A DNA stretch of 64,000 bases from CAVUNY01 sp963843535 (GCA_963843535.1 CAWJKU010000002.1:1-64000); one strand, 5' to 3'. Numbered from the stretch's first letter, positions 34,675 to 45,131 are shown. A program made the numbers and translations. Notes: generated by a model from the letters alone, not told the origin.

Positions 34675-36136
34675 CTACCCACCGCCGGCAATACCAGCGA
34701 TTCCCCCCTCCGTTAATTTCCGTAAATTTGACAGTGCCGCCTCTACCTGTGCTGGAGATATTATTTCCTGGGTGCTGAGGTGGTGCAGCTCGCCTTTCGA
34801 GGCTTTTTCTACTGCCAGCTTGCGGATGGAAGTATCTCGTGCCAGGGCTTCTTTGACGAGTTCGGCCCCAGCGGCATATCCGATTAAAGGGTTCAATGCC
34901 GTTGCCAGGATCGCATTTTTATCCAGCCATCCTTCAGCCTTATCGCGATTGACCGTGATCCCAATCACGCATTTTTGCGAGAAAGCATTGATCGAACCGA
35001 TCATTACCTGCATGGCTTCAAAAAGGTTGTGGGCAATCACGGGCATCATCACGTTTAATTCAAGCTGGCCGGCCTGAGCCGCAAGAGTAACCGTGGTATC
35101 GCAGCCGATCACATGAAACATGGACATATCCAGCATTTCTGCCAAAACCGGATTGACTTTTCCCGGCATGATGCTTGATCCTGGCTGGACGGGCGGCAGG
35201 CGGATCTCATCCAAACCGGTCGATGGCCCAGAAGCCAGCAGGCGGATGTCATTCGCGATGCGGATCAATGTAAGCGCGAGAGTGCGCATCGCGCCTGAAA
35301 AATCGACCGGGTCGGCCATGGACTGCATGCTTTCAAATAAATTGTCAGATGTGGTATAATGCCAGGCCGGTGATTTCTGACATGCGGCGGATCATCTCGG
35401 CGTGGTAATCGGGATGCGCATTCAGGCCCGTACCGGTGGCAGTACCTCCAATTCCCAGGCGGCGCAGCCCTTCGGCAGCTCGTTGAATCCGTTCCATATC
35501 GCGTTCGATGGCACGGGCATATGCGCCAAATTCCTGTCCTAAACGGACTGGCACTGCATCTTGAAGATGCGTACGTCCGGATTTCACAACATCGTCAAAT
35601 TCCTGCGCTTTAGATTTAAATGCGCTGGATAAGCCATCGATCGCTTGTAGAAGCTCCTCCAGCCGCCAAAGGCAGCCCAGACGGATTGCAGTGGGAATGG
35701 TGTCATTGGTCGATTGGGACATATTGACGTGGTCATTTGGGTTCACCTTGTATTCACCCAGGCGTCCACCCAGGAGAAAAGATGCACGGTTGGCGATGAC
35801 CTCATTGGTATTCATGTTATGGCTGGTTCCTGCGCCAGCCTGAAATGGGTCAACCACAAACTCCTCATCCCACTTCCCTTCCATCACCTCTGTTGCCGCC
35901 TGGCATATTGCCAGGCCTTTCTCCTGTTCAAGTAAATTCAAATGCATATTGGTTTCTGCTGCGGCGCGTTTGACAACCGCCATCGACCAGATGAACGCGC
36001 GCCATGGTCGAAGACCGGATATGGGAAAGTTCTCGACCGCGCGTTGGGTTTGGGCGCCATATAATGCCTGGATAGGTACCTTTACATTACCTAAGGAATC
36101 CTTTTCTACCCGATTTTCCAATGATTGCGTTGACAT
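34675..36136 (-). CDS. Aspartate ammonia-lyase / class II fumarase family, frame-broken near 35340
   Basis: Homotetrameric lyase of the aspartase/fumarase superfamily. FQAGAGTSHNMNTNEVIANRA, DHVNMSQSTND and the signature GSSIMPGKVNP are present; the AGAGTS form leans to aspartase. The first frame ends after TGLALYH; the other frame resumes SDNLFESMQSMADPVDF. Skipping one base near 35340 restores about 486 residues, full length. ATG 36136 follows GGAGG. The ferredoxin gene lies upstream with a terminator-like hairpin between them. Whether it makes fumarate from aspartate or malate cannot be settled by eye. Confidence 0.88.
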
Positions 36137-36149
36137 ACGCTACCTCCGT

Positions 36150-36197
36150 AATAAAAACGGCGTACGACTGCGGTTCTTCACCACAGCGATACGCCGT
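36150..36197 (-). terminator. Terminator or attenuator between ferredoxin and lyase genes
   Basis: Stem ACGGCGTA (36157-36164) / TACGCCGT (36190-36197) with an inner CTGCGG/CCACAG pairing; the minus readout ends GTTTTTATT. The T-run ends only about 14 bp before the lyase start ATG 36136, leaving no room for a separate promoter downstream. Confidence 0.7.
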
Positions 36198-36220
36198 CAA
36201 GATTTGAACCTTTCAGTGAG

Positions 36221-36631
36221 TTACTTTGCAGCGTCGTAACCAGGTCCATCCTTGAAGAAGGCAACATTGTCATCGTATCCAGGTGTCAGATCAACCACTT
36301 CTCCAGCCTTAAGAATGCGAGTAGCCGTCAGATGAACTGCTTCGCCTTCATGATCGGTGCCATCGTAGACGGTGGTAAAGCCTGCTGTACCCACCGGCAT
36401 GGATATGTATTCGCCGCCTTTAGCCTTATAAGCTGCCGGAACCTCATCCTGAGGGAAAATGGCAGCATACGGGCATTCCGGTACGCAAGCCCCGCAGTCG
36501 ATGCAGGTATCCGGGTCAATGTAGAACCAGGGCCATTTATCTTGCGGCTTGCCGGGCACAATGCATTCGACTGGGCAGACGGTGACACAACCACCATCTC
36601 TCACACAAAGGCTGGTAATTATATGAGTCAT
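36221..36631 (-). CDS. Two-cluster ferredoxin with C-terminal extension
   Basis: Electron carrier with two iron-sulfur clusters. Cysteines in CVRDGGCVTVCPVECI and CIDCGACVPECPYAAI match the 7Fe/8Fe (FdxA-like) pattern: the first set CX6CX3CX3C is unusual in its first spacing, which suggests a [3Fe-4S] or modified site. About 65 extra residues follow the cluster domain (VGTAGFTTVYDGTDHEG...), which I cannot assign. 136 residues. ATG 36631 has AGGAGG. A -10-like TATAAT sits at 36671-36666. Confidence 0.88.
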   Translation of the reverse strand: MTHIITSLCVRDGGCVTVCPVECIVPGKPQDKWPWFYIDPDTCIDCGACVPECPYAAIFPQDEVPAAYKAKGGEYISMPVGTAGFTTVYDGTDHEGEAVHLTATRILKAGEVVDLTPGYDDNVAFFKDGPGYDAAK

Positions 36632-36781
36632 AATGTCCTCCTAGACAGAACGTGGTATTAGAACGATTATAATACCTCTTACAGTTTAATGGATTATTTT
36701 TTTATTTCAAGTGTGTTTTCTACCCTTTTCACATAAAGAATATACGATTTTGTCGATGTCCAATCCAGGTGAGGAGCTCAT

Positions 36782-37717
36782 TTGAACCAACCATCGCAGC
36801 CGCGAATATCTCCGATTCTGGGATTGTTCATTGCTGTTTTAGCGGCATCAACCTCCTCCATTTTTATCCGGTATGCCCAGACTGAAGCACCTTCGCTGGC
36901 GGTTGCAGCCTGGCGTTTGGGGATCGCCAGCTTGATCCTCGTGCCGGTCGCGATTGCCAGGAATCGGGGTGAAATCGCGCATCTTGGACGGAGCTCGCTC
37001 GGCCTGCTGGTTTTATCCGGTGTTTTTCTGTGCTTTCATTTCGCATCATGGATTACATCACTTGAATATACATCAGTACCCAGTTCAGTGGTTTTGGTGA
37101 CGACCAGCCCGTTGTGGGTCGCGCTGCTTTCTCCACTAGTCCTTCAAGAGAAATTGCCAAAAGTCGTTTGGATTGGTCTGGGAGTGGCGCTGGTAGGTGG
37201 GACAATCGTTGGCGGAAGTCCGGCCTGCCAGATCAGGTCTGAGGGTCTCGATTGTTCTGGTTTCCAGGAATTCTTACACGGGAAGGCCCTGTTTGGTAAT
37301 TTTTTAGCTTTGATCGGGGCATGGTGCGGCGCGGGGTATTTGCTGGTTGGGCGGTGGGTGCGCCCAAACCTTTCACTTCTTTCTTATACGGCGATCGTAT
37401 ACGGCATCGCTGCTGTAGGGCTGTTGATCCTGGTCGGTGTAAACAACATCCAGTTATTTGGCTATCAACCCGATACCTTCGCCTGGTTTATTTTGCTGGC
37501 ATTAATCCCCCAGTTGATCGGACACTCCACTTATAATTGGGCGCTGCGCTACCTATCCGCCGCGTATGTCTCCATTGCCTTGTTAGGCGAGCCCATCGGT
37601 ACCTCTATCCTGGCGCTCTTATTGTTACAAGAAGCGCCCACGATATTGGAAATCGTGGGCGGCATCCTGACCTTAATTGGAATCTACATTGCTTCGCGAG
37701 TTACTTCTTCGCCGTAG
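36782..37717 (+). CDS. EamA/DMT-superfamily permease
   Basis: Ten-helix membrane transporter with two EamA repeats (about residues 8-140 and 165-308): IFIRYAQTEAPSLAVAAWRL in repeat 1, IGHSTYNWALRYLSAAYVS and LGEPIGTSILALLLLQEAP in repeat 2. Likely metabolite or amino-acid efflux; substrate unknown. TTG 36782 is the start, after GAGGAG. 311 residues. Convergent with malQ, and the two coding ends overlap by 17 bp. Confidence 0.88.
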   Translation: MNQPSQPRISPILGLFIAVLAASTSSIFIRYAQTEAPSLAVAAWRLGIASLILVPVAIARNRGEIAHLGRSSLGLLVLSGVFLCFHFASWITSLEYTSVPSSVVLVTTSPLWVALLSPLVLQEKLPKVVWIGLGVALVGGTIVGGSPACQIRSEGLDCSGFQEFLHGKALFGNFLALIGAWCGAGYLLVGRWVRPNLSLLSYTAIVYGIAAVGLLILVGVNNIQLFGYQPDTFAWFILLALIPQLIGHSTYNWALRYLSAAYVSIALLGEPIGTSILALLLLQEAPTILEIVGGILTLIGIYIASRVTSSP

Positions 37718-39239
37718 CTGGAGCAGGTTTCTTAGGTTTTTTCGATGCCGGCAGCCGGCCGTATAACTGATTCGCTTCAAAAATTCGCGCTTGCAGCTTT
37801 GCATCGAGTGCGGATGGCGAAATGCGCCAGAACCAGTTTCCGCTTGGCCTTCCGGGATAATTCATGCGTGCCTCCGAATCCAGACTGAGGAAATCCTGGA
37901 TAGGCGCCAAAGCCATGCATGCTACGGATGACCATACCCCGCGAATTAAATCCCAGGAGATGTCCTCCCCGGACCGCGCCAGGTAACGGCGATATAAATC
38001 TCTCTCATTTTCAGGGACGTGATTGTACCAACCCAGGGAAGTATCATTATCGTGGGTGCCGGAGTAAGCGACACAATTTACTGAGTAATTATGAGGCAGG
38101 AATGGATCATCAGCATCGCTGGCGAACGCGAATTGTAGGATTTTCATCCCAGGCAGTGAGAATTGGTCGCGCAGCTCGAAGACATCTGGGGTGATTTCGC
38201 CGAGGTCTTCGGCGATGATCGGCAGATCACTTAATGCTTTTTCCAAAGCAACAAATAGGTCTGCACCAGGTCCTTTCACCCATTTGCCGATTTCAGCCGT
38301 AGGTTTACCAAAAGGTATCTCCCAGTAACCCGCAAAACCTCGAAAATGATCCAGGCGGATGATGTCAAACATCTTCAGAGCAGCCTGCATGCGTTGAATC
38401 CACCAGGCGTAACCAGTCTTTTTATGGATATCCCAACGGTAAAGGGGATTGCCCCATAACTGACCGGTTGGAGAAAAGTAATCGGGTGGAACACCGGCGA
38501 CAACCGTTGGCAGGCCTTTTTTATCAATAAAGAAAAGTTCGGCATGCGACCAGGCATCTGCGCTATCGTACGCCACGAAGATTGGCACGTCGCCAATAAT
38601 GGAAATCCCTTTTTCCTTCGCGTGCCGGTGAAGGTTTTCCCATTGACGGAAGAATAGAAACTGGCGGTATTTATGTCGTAAGATAGAATCTGCATTCGCC
38701 ATCTTGAATTCCTCAAGCGCCTGCGCATCTCGCTGGCGTAGGGGTAAGGGCCAGTCTTTCCATGATCCCCCACCGTTTTGTTCCTTTATCGCCATAAAAA
38801 GGGCAAAATCGTCCAGCCAGAAGCCTTCGGCTTCGATGAAATCTCCGAATTCTTTTTTGATGCTCCTGTTGGTTGACTTCTTGAAGCGTGAATAGGAGCG
38901 GTCAAGTAAGATTAATTTCCACTGGATCACTTCCCCGAACAAAACGCGGTCGTTCGGGAAATCGAGCCGGTCAGAAAGATCCTCACGGGTTAATAATTTC
39001 TCGTCCAATAATAAGGTCGGGCTGACGAGATAGGGATTACCTGCAAACGCAGAGAAACATTGGTAGGGGGAGTCGCCGTATCCTGTTGGACCTAAAGGCA
39101 GAACTTGCCAGTGACTGCAGCCTGTGTCTGCCAGATAATTGACCCAAAGGTAAGCTTCTGGCCCCAGATCGCCGATACCATCTGGACCTGGCAGGCTGGT
39201 GGGATGCAAAATGATCCCGGACGATCGCTCAAACTTCAT
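37701..39239 (-). CDS. malQ: 4-alpha-glucanotransferase
   Basis: GH77 amylomaltase/disproportionating enzyme, moving maltooligosaccharide units. N-terminal SSGIILHPTSLPG, conserved PLGPTGYGDSPYQ, catalytic-nucleophile region DIIRLDHFRGF, acid/base AEDLGEITP and third carboxylate in SGTHDNDT. 512 residues from ATG 39239, which has AAGGAG and overlaps the end of glgC by 11 bp; the longer frame from 39374 runs inside glgC and is rejected. The C-terminus has a Lys/Pro/Ala tail. Works with GlgA and GlgC in glycogen turnover. Confidence 0.95.
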   Translation of the reverse strand: MKFERSSGIILHPTSLPGPDGIGDLGPEAYLWVNYLADTGCSHWQVLPLGPTGYGDSPYQCFSAFAGNPYLVSPTLLLDEKLLTREDLSDRLDFPNDRVLFGEVIQWKLILLDRSYSRFKKSTNRSIKKEFGDFIEAEGFWLDDFALFMAIKEQNGGGSWKDWPLPLRQRDAQALEEFKMANADSILRHKYRQFLFFRQWENLHRHAKEKGISIIGDVPIFVAYDSADAWSHAELFFIDKKGLPTVVAGVPPDYFSPTGQLWGNPLYRWDIHKKTGYAWWIQRMQAALKMFDIIRLDHFRGFAGYWEIPFGKPTAEIGKWVKGPGADLFVALEKALSDLPIIAEDLGEITPDVFELRDQFSLPGMKILQFAFASDADDPFLPHNYSVNCVAYSGTHDNDTSLGWYNHVPENERDLYRRYLARSGEDISWDLIRGVWSSVACMALAPIQDFLSLDSEARMNYPGRPSGNWFWRISPSALDAKLQARIFEANQLYGRLPASKKPKKPAPATAKK

Positions 39240-40485
39240 TTGGTAATCTCCTTGTTTGAATATATACGCCCGATTCGACGACTTTTCCGGAATAATCTTC
39301 TGGTGAAACATCTGTTCCCACAATTCCGCCGGGTTTGATCGAAACACCTTCGGGAACGATCGAATTCTTGCCAACCATAGCTACCTGTAAATCGACGCCG
39401 GTCTGGCCCCCAATAGACACATTCTTCCCAACACGGGCACGTTTATCCAGTACCGAGCGCACTACCGTACTTCCAGATTCCAGGTAGGCATCCGTCAGCA
39501 GGATTGATTCCTCAACTGTAACGTTTTCCTCAATAATCACGCCAGGTGATAACACGCTGTGGATTACTCTGGCGCCTTTCTTAATTATGCAGCCGTCGCA
39601 GATCATGCTATTTTCCACGATCGCCCCTTTTTCAATGCGGTTAGGCGGCCGTTCTTCCGTACGAGTGTGGATTACCCAATCACGGTCGTACAGGTTGAAA
39701 GGAATCGTATCTGCCAGGAGATCCATATGTGCCTGCCAGTAAGAATTGATCGTACCTACATCCACCCAATATCCGTCATACGGGTATGCAAAAACTCGAT
39801 TGCCTGAATTAATCAATTTAGGCAGGATATCTTTGCCAAAATCATGGGATGAATCTGTGCGCAGGTGATCTTCCCATAATGCTTTATCCAGCAAATCTGT
39901 ATTGAACAGGTAAACGCCCATATTCGCCAGGTTCGATGGGGGTTGATTTGGCTTTTCGACGAACGCATTAATTCGATTATCTGGATCTACCCCGACGATA
40001 CCGTAGCGAGGAGCTTCATCCAATGGAACCCGGATCGTGGCAATGGTCGCTTCGGCGCCTTTTTCAATATGGTAGCGAATCATAGCCTCATAATCCATAG
40101 CATAAATATGGTCACCGGAAAGGATCAGGATGTTATCTGGACGTCCGCGTTTTACAAAGGCAAAATTTTGCTGAACCGCATCTGCCGTACCAACAAACCA
40201 GCTCATGGAGCGAGATTTATAAGGAGTAAAAATCCGGACTCCGCCGGTGAAATCGCGGTTTAAATCCCATGGGCCGCCAGCTCCGATATGCTCAATGAGC
40301 GATTGAGGTCGGTATTGGGCGACGATCATTACGTCAAAGATATGAGAATTGACGCAATTGGATAAAGGAAAATCAATGATGCGATACTTACCGCCAAATG
40401 GGACTGCAGGTTTGGTGCGTTTAGCGGTCAACACGCCTAATCGGGTACCTTCCCCACCAGCAAGGATTACAGCACGCGTATTCAT
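39229..40485 (-). CDS. glgC: Glucose-1-phosphate adenylyltransferase
   Basis: ADP-glucose pyrophosphorylase, the committing step of glycogen synthesis. ILAGGEGTRLGVLTAKRTKPAVPFGG, YRIIDFPLSNCVNS, GTADAVQQN and the Asp region ILILSGDHIYAMDY are typical, followed by a left-handed beta-helix (about 290-400) with repeated hexapeptides. 418 residues. Start overlaps the glgA stop (ATGA). Allosteric control is normal for the family. Confidence 0.96.
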   Translation of the reverse strand: MNTRAVILAGGEGTRLGVLTAKRTKPAVPFGGKYRIIDFPLSNCVNSHIFDVMIVAQYRPQSLIEHIGAGGPWDLNRDFTGGVRIFTPYKSRSMSWFVGTADAVQQNFAFVKRGRPDNILILSGDHIYAMDYEAMIRYHIEKGAEATIATIRVPLDEAPRYGIVGVDPDNRINAFVEKPNQPPSNLANMGVYLFNTDLLDKALWEDHLRTDSSHDFGKDILPKLINSGNRVFAYPYDGYWVDVGTINSYWQAHMDLLADTIPFNLYDRDWVIHTRTEERPPNRIEKGAIVENSMICDGCIIKKGARVIHSVLSPGVIIEENVTVEESILLTDAYLESGSTVVRSVLDKRARVGKNVSIGGQTGVDLQVAMVGKNSIVPEGVSIKPGGIVGTDVSPEDYSGKVVESGVYIQTRRLPNEV

Positions 40486-41948
40486 TTGACCTGCTCCTTA
40501 TCCTTAAGAGATTGATAAACTTGCGCATAGGCATATGCCGAGCGTTGCCAGCTGAAATCCATTTGCATTCCGCGCAGTTGTAATTTCTTCCACTCTGGAA
40601 GATCGGTAAATTTAGTTAAAGCCGCTACCAGGGCGCCAGTCAATGCTTCAACTGTCGCTTCTTTGAATAAGAACCCGGTTGCCCCTGAAGATGAAATGTC
40701 GTGAATCGTGTCTTTCAACCCACCGGTGGCTCTTGCCACCGGAACACATCCATACCGCATGCTGATCATCTGAGCCAGTCCGCACGGCTCGTAGCGCGAT
40801 GGCATTAAGATCATATCCCCGCCGGCATACATGCGGCGCGCCAATTTTGCGTCGAATTTCAGGATCGCCCGAACGCGATCCGGGAATGTCTCCTGAAGAT
40901 GCCTGCAGCTTGCCTCCAGCAGGGGGGCTCCTGTTCCTAATATCGCTGCTTGCCAGGGTCTGTTGTCCACCTGGTGAAGAGCCTCGATCGCCAGATCAAT
41001 CCCTTTTTGCTGGTCCATACGTGAGATGATGATGAGTAAAGGGGATTCTGGATCATTTTTTAGATTGAGCTCACGCAGTAGAACTTCGCGATTTTTCCGG
41101 CGTTCTTCCAGGTTATGCGGACCAAACTGTGCCGAAATTTCAAGATCGGTAGAAGGATCCCAACTGGCTTGATCGAGCCCGTTTAAGATGCCTGAAACAG
41201 TTTTCTGCCTGGATTGAAGGTATGATTCCAGGCTGCAGCCGAATTCAGGCGTGAGGATTTCTTCAGCATAACTTGGGGAAACAGCGATAATGCGGTTCGC
41301 GGACACCAACCCTAGCGGTAATGGAAATAATCTGGCCCATTCGGGTAGATTGGGTTCCGTACTGGGTGGGATGAAATATTCTTGCAGTGCTTTTTCAGTG
41401 CCGGCTCCCATAAATGGCAAATTATGGATAGTAAGGATAGAAGGTGTAGCATTCAGCCGGGCAAATTGCGGCAGTATTTTTGCCGCGTAGGGAGCGACTG
41501 CGGTATGCCAATCATTGGCATGGATTACATCCGGCATCCAACCGATATGATGGAGGAGTTCAAGCGCAGCCAAAGAAAAGAAAGCATATTTATTACCATC
41601 CCGGTAATTGTCTGCGCTATAAACCGGTTCGCCTGGTCCAAAGGGAGGCCCTGCGACCAGGTAAATGGTTAATTGTTTGATTTTGGTTTCGAAAATGGCT
41701 GCAGAAATTGGCCCATTGGCATTCGGGATATCGAATAAGGCAATTTGATCGACCTTCTCAAGTTTTGGCCGGATGGCGGAATGGAATGGAATTGCCATGC
41801 GAACATCTAATTTCGCCCCCCCTATACTATCAGCAGTAAATTCTTGCAGCGCATACGGCAGAGATCCAGCCACATCTCCCAGCCCGCCCACTTTGATGAG
41901 CGGGTCCGCTTCTGAAGCGAGGAATAATACTCTCAAATCATCCGTCAT
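40482..41948 (-). CDS. glgA: Glycogen synthase (GT5, ADP-glucose)
   Basis: Elongates alpha-1,4-glucan from ADP-glucose. N-terminal KVGGLGDVAGSLPYAL (donor-site Lys-X-Gly-Gly-Leu), HANDWHTA, IITISRM-type switch (here LIIISRMDQQKGIDL) and C-terminal PSRYEPCGLAQMISMRYG. 488 residues. Start at 41948; first of the overlapping trio glgA-glgC-malQ. Confidence 0.95.
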   Translation of the reverse strand: MTDDLRVLFLASEADPLIKVGGLGDVAGSLPYALQEFTADSIGGAKLDVRMAIPFHSAIRPKLEKVDQIALFDIPNANGPISAAIFETKIKQLTIYLVAGPPFGPGEPVYSADNYRDGNKYAFFSLAALELLHHIGWMPDVIHANDWHTAVAPYAAKILPQFARLNATPSILTIHNLPFMGAGTEKALQEYFIPPSTEPNLPEWARLFPLPLGLVSANRIIAVSPSYAEEILTPEFGCSLESYLQSRQKTVSGILNGLDQASWDPSTDLEISAQFGPHNLEERRKNREVLLRELNLKNDPESPLLIIISRMDQQKGIDLAIEALHQVDNRPWQAAILGTGAPLLEASCRHLQETFPDRVRAILKFDAKLARRMYAGGDMILMPSRYEPCGLAQMISMRYGCVPVARATGGLKDTIHDISSSGATGFLFKEATVEALTGALVAALTKFTDLPEWKKLQLRGMQMDFSWQRSAYAYAQVYQSLKDKEQVK

Positions 41949-41986
41949 ATACTGCCGTCTTTTAGAAAATTTTTGTCAAACTATTA

Positions 41987-43961
41987 TCAAGGACGGACTA
42001 AATCAAAATAATCTTTAGAAATTGCATTGGCCGGCGAGGCTTCCAGGTATTCTATCAAGGCGACGACCAGATTGGATTTTTCCGCCGCATCTCGCCGGCT
42101 CCAGGTCCGACTCTTTATTTCAAGGTAAAACCCGATATCCGGTTTATTCACAGAATCAATATTAATATAAAACTCGATTCCCTGGTATTTAACCATGTAA
42201 CGCAACCGGTCTTTTTGAATTTCAAATTCGCTTTTCGGTCTAAAATATTCACGATAAAACCGCAGAGAATGGCTGGCGGGCGCCAGATAGCGGCTGCGAG
42301 ATAATAAAACTTCCTTAGGGAAGCGATGTTCAAACGCCGGACCGATCAGAGTCAGGCGAGAACGCACGTTCGCCACTTCTCCCTTTTCATCAATAAACTC
42401 ATCTTCACGATATCGCAGTAAACCCTGCTTTGGATCATCAAAGAGGAAATAAGTATCGTATTGATGATAATGCCTGCTGCGTATAATTTCAATCTCGGGT
42501 TTTTGAAGAGCCTTCAGAATTGGCGCTGGATCTTCTATCTGTACTTTAGCCTGAACCTCAAAACTCTCCTCCTGGCTGGCGCCGCCGATCGCGACGAGCT
42601 TGGAAAGAACAGATTCCTCTCGATGGATCAAGAATTGATCGATTTGGCGAGCATAATCCTGGCAGTTGGTGATTAATGCCTCTTCATCCAAAGTCAACAA
42701 TTTCTTATCCCGCATTACCCATGCTCCATTGATCATTACATCACTTACATCAGAGGCTTTGCTGGCGTACACAATCTGGGCATACAGAGATTGTGTGTCG
42801 CGCGAAAAACGGGGTGAATTGTGCAGATTGGTGATGTTTACCAGAGCCAGATCGGCACGTTTTCCCGGTTCGATCGACCCGCAAATATCACCAATGTGCA
42901 GGGCTTGAGCGCCAAGGCGAGTCGCCATGAGCAAGGTTGTGCTGGCGGGTAAAGTCGTTGGGTCTCCTGAAACGCCTTTGGCCATGAAAGCGGCCAGGCG
43001 CATTTCTTCAAACATATCCAGATCGTTATTCGACGCCGGTCCGTCGGTGCCGATACCCACATTACATCCAATATCCAACATACGTTTGATCGGCGCCATG
43101 CCGGATGACAGCTTCAAATTAGAAGAAGGATTATGCGCAATGCCGGCGCCAGCATGCTGCAGTGTGCGAATCTCGCCTTGATCGATATGGACGCAGTGCG
43201 CGGCTAACACCTTCGCATCCAACAATCCCAGTTTCTTGATATAGGGGATGACCGGCATGCCCTGATCTTTGCGCATATTTTCGACTTCCAGAGCTGTTTC
43301 CGCAATATGAATGTGCAGTGGTACATCAAATTCGATGGCCAGTTCCGCGGTCGAGCGGAGAATTTCAGGGGTGCAGGTGTACGGAGCGTGAGGTGCAACG
43401 GACGGAACAATTAATGAATGGCCTTTCCAGCGTTGGATAAAATCACGCGCCATCGCCAGAGATTCCTCAAAAAACTGAGCGTCAGGTGTTGGGAATTTGA
43501 GGACGGTCTGCGAACATACCGCCCGCATGCCGGCGGCTGCGGTTGCTGCGGCGATGCTTTCTTCAAAATAATACATATCTGCAAAACAGGTGACGCCGCT
43601 GCGGATCATTTCCGCGCAAGCCAGTTGAGTCCCCAAGTTTACAAAATCCGGCGAAACGAATTCTCGTCTCCACCGGCATCATATATCCCATGAGCCATAC
43701 GTCCAGGCGCAGGTCATCTGCTAAACCTCGCAGTAAAGTCATGGGTACATGCGTATGGGCATTTACCAGACCTGGCAGTAATACTTTTCCGCCGCAGTTT
43801 ACAATCTCGCGTGCGTTTACCGTTTCTTTCAACTCTGATTCAGGGCCAACGGCCAGGATTTTATCCCCCTGGATGGCTACCGCCCCTGGCTCAAACTGGT
43901 GGAGATGTTCATCCATGGTCAGGACAATGGCATTGGTTAACAGGATATCGGCATCAAGCAT
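41987..43961 (-). CDS. MtaD-type deaminase fused to a CYTH domain, frame-broken near 43660
   Basis: N-terminal about 435 residues: amidohydrolase of the 5'-methylthioadenosine/S-adenosylhomocysteine deaminase group (VNAHTHVPMTLLRG metal His pair, HIHIAET, AAHCVHID, IGTDGPASNND). C-terminal about 200 residues look like a CYTH/triphosphate-tunnel domain: EIEII near its start, LLRYREDEF, VRSRLTLIGP, YLEIKSRTWSR. The Lys of the usual EXEXK is not conserved. The frame breaks after PVETR; the other frame resumes FVSPDFVNLGTQ when one A in AGAATTC near 43660 is dropped. Total about 657 residues. It follows cinA by 3 bp. A nucleoside deaminase joined to a tripolyphosphate-binding fold is an unusual architecture. 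Confidence 0.8.
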
Positions 43962-43964
43962 GAT

Positions 43965-45131
43965 TCATCCTTGTGGAAGTGAGATCGGTAGGTTGCGGCG
44001 CAGGAAATCGATGGCAGTATTTATCGAAAATTGAATACCGTTTTGCGGCGGACCGCCGTATGACCGGTTCATCTCGTATTTGCCTATCGGTGTGATGAGG
44101 CCAAGAAATATCTCTTGTTTTTCCGGACCCGGATGGTAGCAGGCGCCAAGCCCGACTTGTGCCCTGGATCCTTCCATCAATTTTTCGATATGGAAAAGCA
44201 AATCATCTGGAGTACAGGTCTCAGCACAAATCTCGGAAGGTTCCATAAATCCGGGCATTCGTTTCATATGCCTGTAAAGTTCACCATCCAGGCCATACTC
44301 CACCAGGCAAAAATTCCAGCCAACAGCGGTAAGCCTGTCTTGTGCCACGGAATCAATGGTATCCATATCTCGTCCATAGACATGATCTCCCAGACGTTCT
44401 TTGATCTGGGAGATAAGGGGCTCGATCATGCGGTCCGCTTCTTCCGGCGAGCTGGCTTTCGCGGTGACTCGAATGTCTATCTGACCTGGATGAGCCAACA
44501 AGCCAACCGTTGGATTGAGCAAAGTCTCTAGATCTCCAATCCATTCATCGACCTGCGACTCTCCAACGCCAGCAGCGTGAAGCACGCTGGCTTTGATCAT
44601 TCCCAGGATATGAAAATGTTCCTTCAAATAAGGGATGACGCGATTCTCGATTAAGTATTCCATCTCACGCGGTACGCCGGGTACACTGATGATAACTTTT
44701 GAACCGCATTCTACGATAAATGCGGGAGCCGTGCCAACGGGGTTCTCGACCGGGATCGCACCTTGAGGGATATACGCCTGACGCTTATTATTTTCCGTGG
44801 CAATGCGGTTGAAGCGTTGAAAACGATTCTGGATCTGCCCCCATAATTCGGGGTGAAATTCTGTTTCTACTCCAATCGCCATCGCTACCGCCTGCCGGGT
44901 CGGATCGTCAACGGTAGGTCCGAGACCTCCGGTTGTGATCACGATATCTGAACGGTTTAATGCTTCGGCAATCACAATGGAAATACGCCCGGCATTATCG
45001 CCTACCATGGTAGCACGAAACAGATCAATATTTGCATCCCTCAAGCGCAACGCCAGGTAACGTGTATTGGTATCTTGTATTTCACCAAGTAAAAGCTCTG
45101 TTCCAATAGCTATAATTTCCGCAGACGGCAT
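43965..45131 (-). CDS. cinA: CinA-like protein with degenerate C-terminal domain
   Basis: The N-terminal MoCF/COG1058 domain (GTELLLGEIQDTNTRYLA, TTGGLGPTVDDPTRQA, about 1-170) is the ADP-ribose pyrophosphatase part of CinA. A middle linking domain is present (HAAGVGESQVDEWI, AHPGQIDIRVTAKA). The usual C-terminal NMN amidase motif TAESCTGG is absent; instead residues about 270-388 carry ICAETCTPDDLLFHIEKL and LGACYHPGPEKQEIF. So NMN deamidation is doubtful. 388 residues versus about 415. ATG 45131 follows GAGGA. Confidence 0.85.
   Translation of the reverse strand: MPSAEIIAIGTELLLGEIQDTNTRYLALRLRDANIDLFRATMVGDNAGRISIVIAEALNRSDIVITTGGLGPTVDDPTRQAVAMAIGVETEFHPELWGQIQNRFQRFNRIATENNKRQAYIPQGAIPVENPVGTAPAFIVECGSKVIISVPGVPREMEYLIENRVIPYLKEHFHILGMIKASVLHAAGVGESQVDEWIGDLETLLNPTVGLLAHPGQIDIRVTAKASSPEEADRMIEPLISQIKERLGDHVYGRDMDTIDSVAQDRLTAVGWNFCLVEYGLDGELYRHMKRMPGFMEPSEICAETCTPDDLLFHIEKLMEGSRAQVGLGACYHPGPEKQEIFLGLITPIGKYEMNRSYGGPPQNGIQFSINTAIDFLRRNLPISLPQG

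Noticed and set aside
35352..35360. TGGTATAAT, an extended -10 look-alike on the plus strand
   Set aside because: Lies inside the minus-strand lyase gene with no plus-strand gene downstream.
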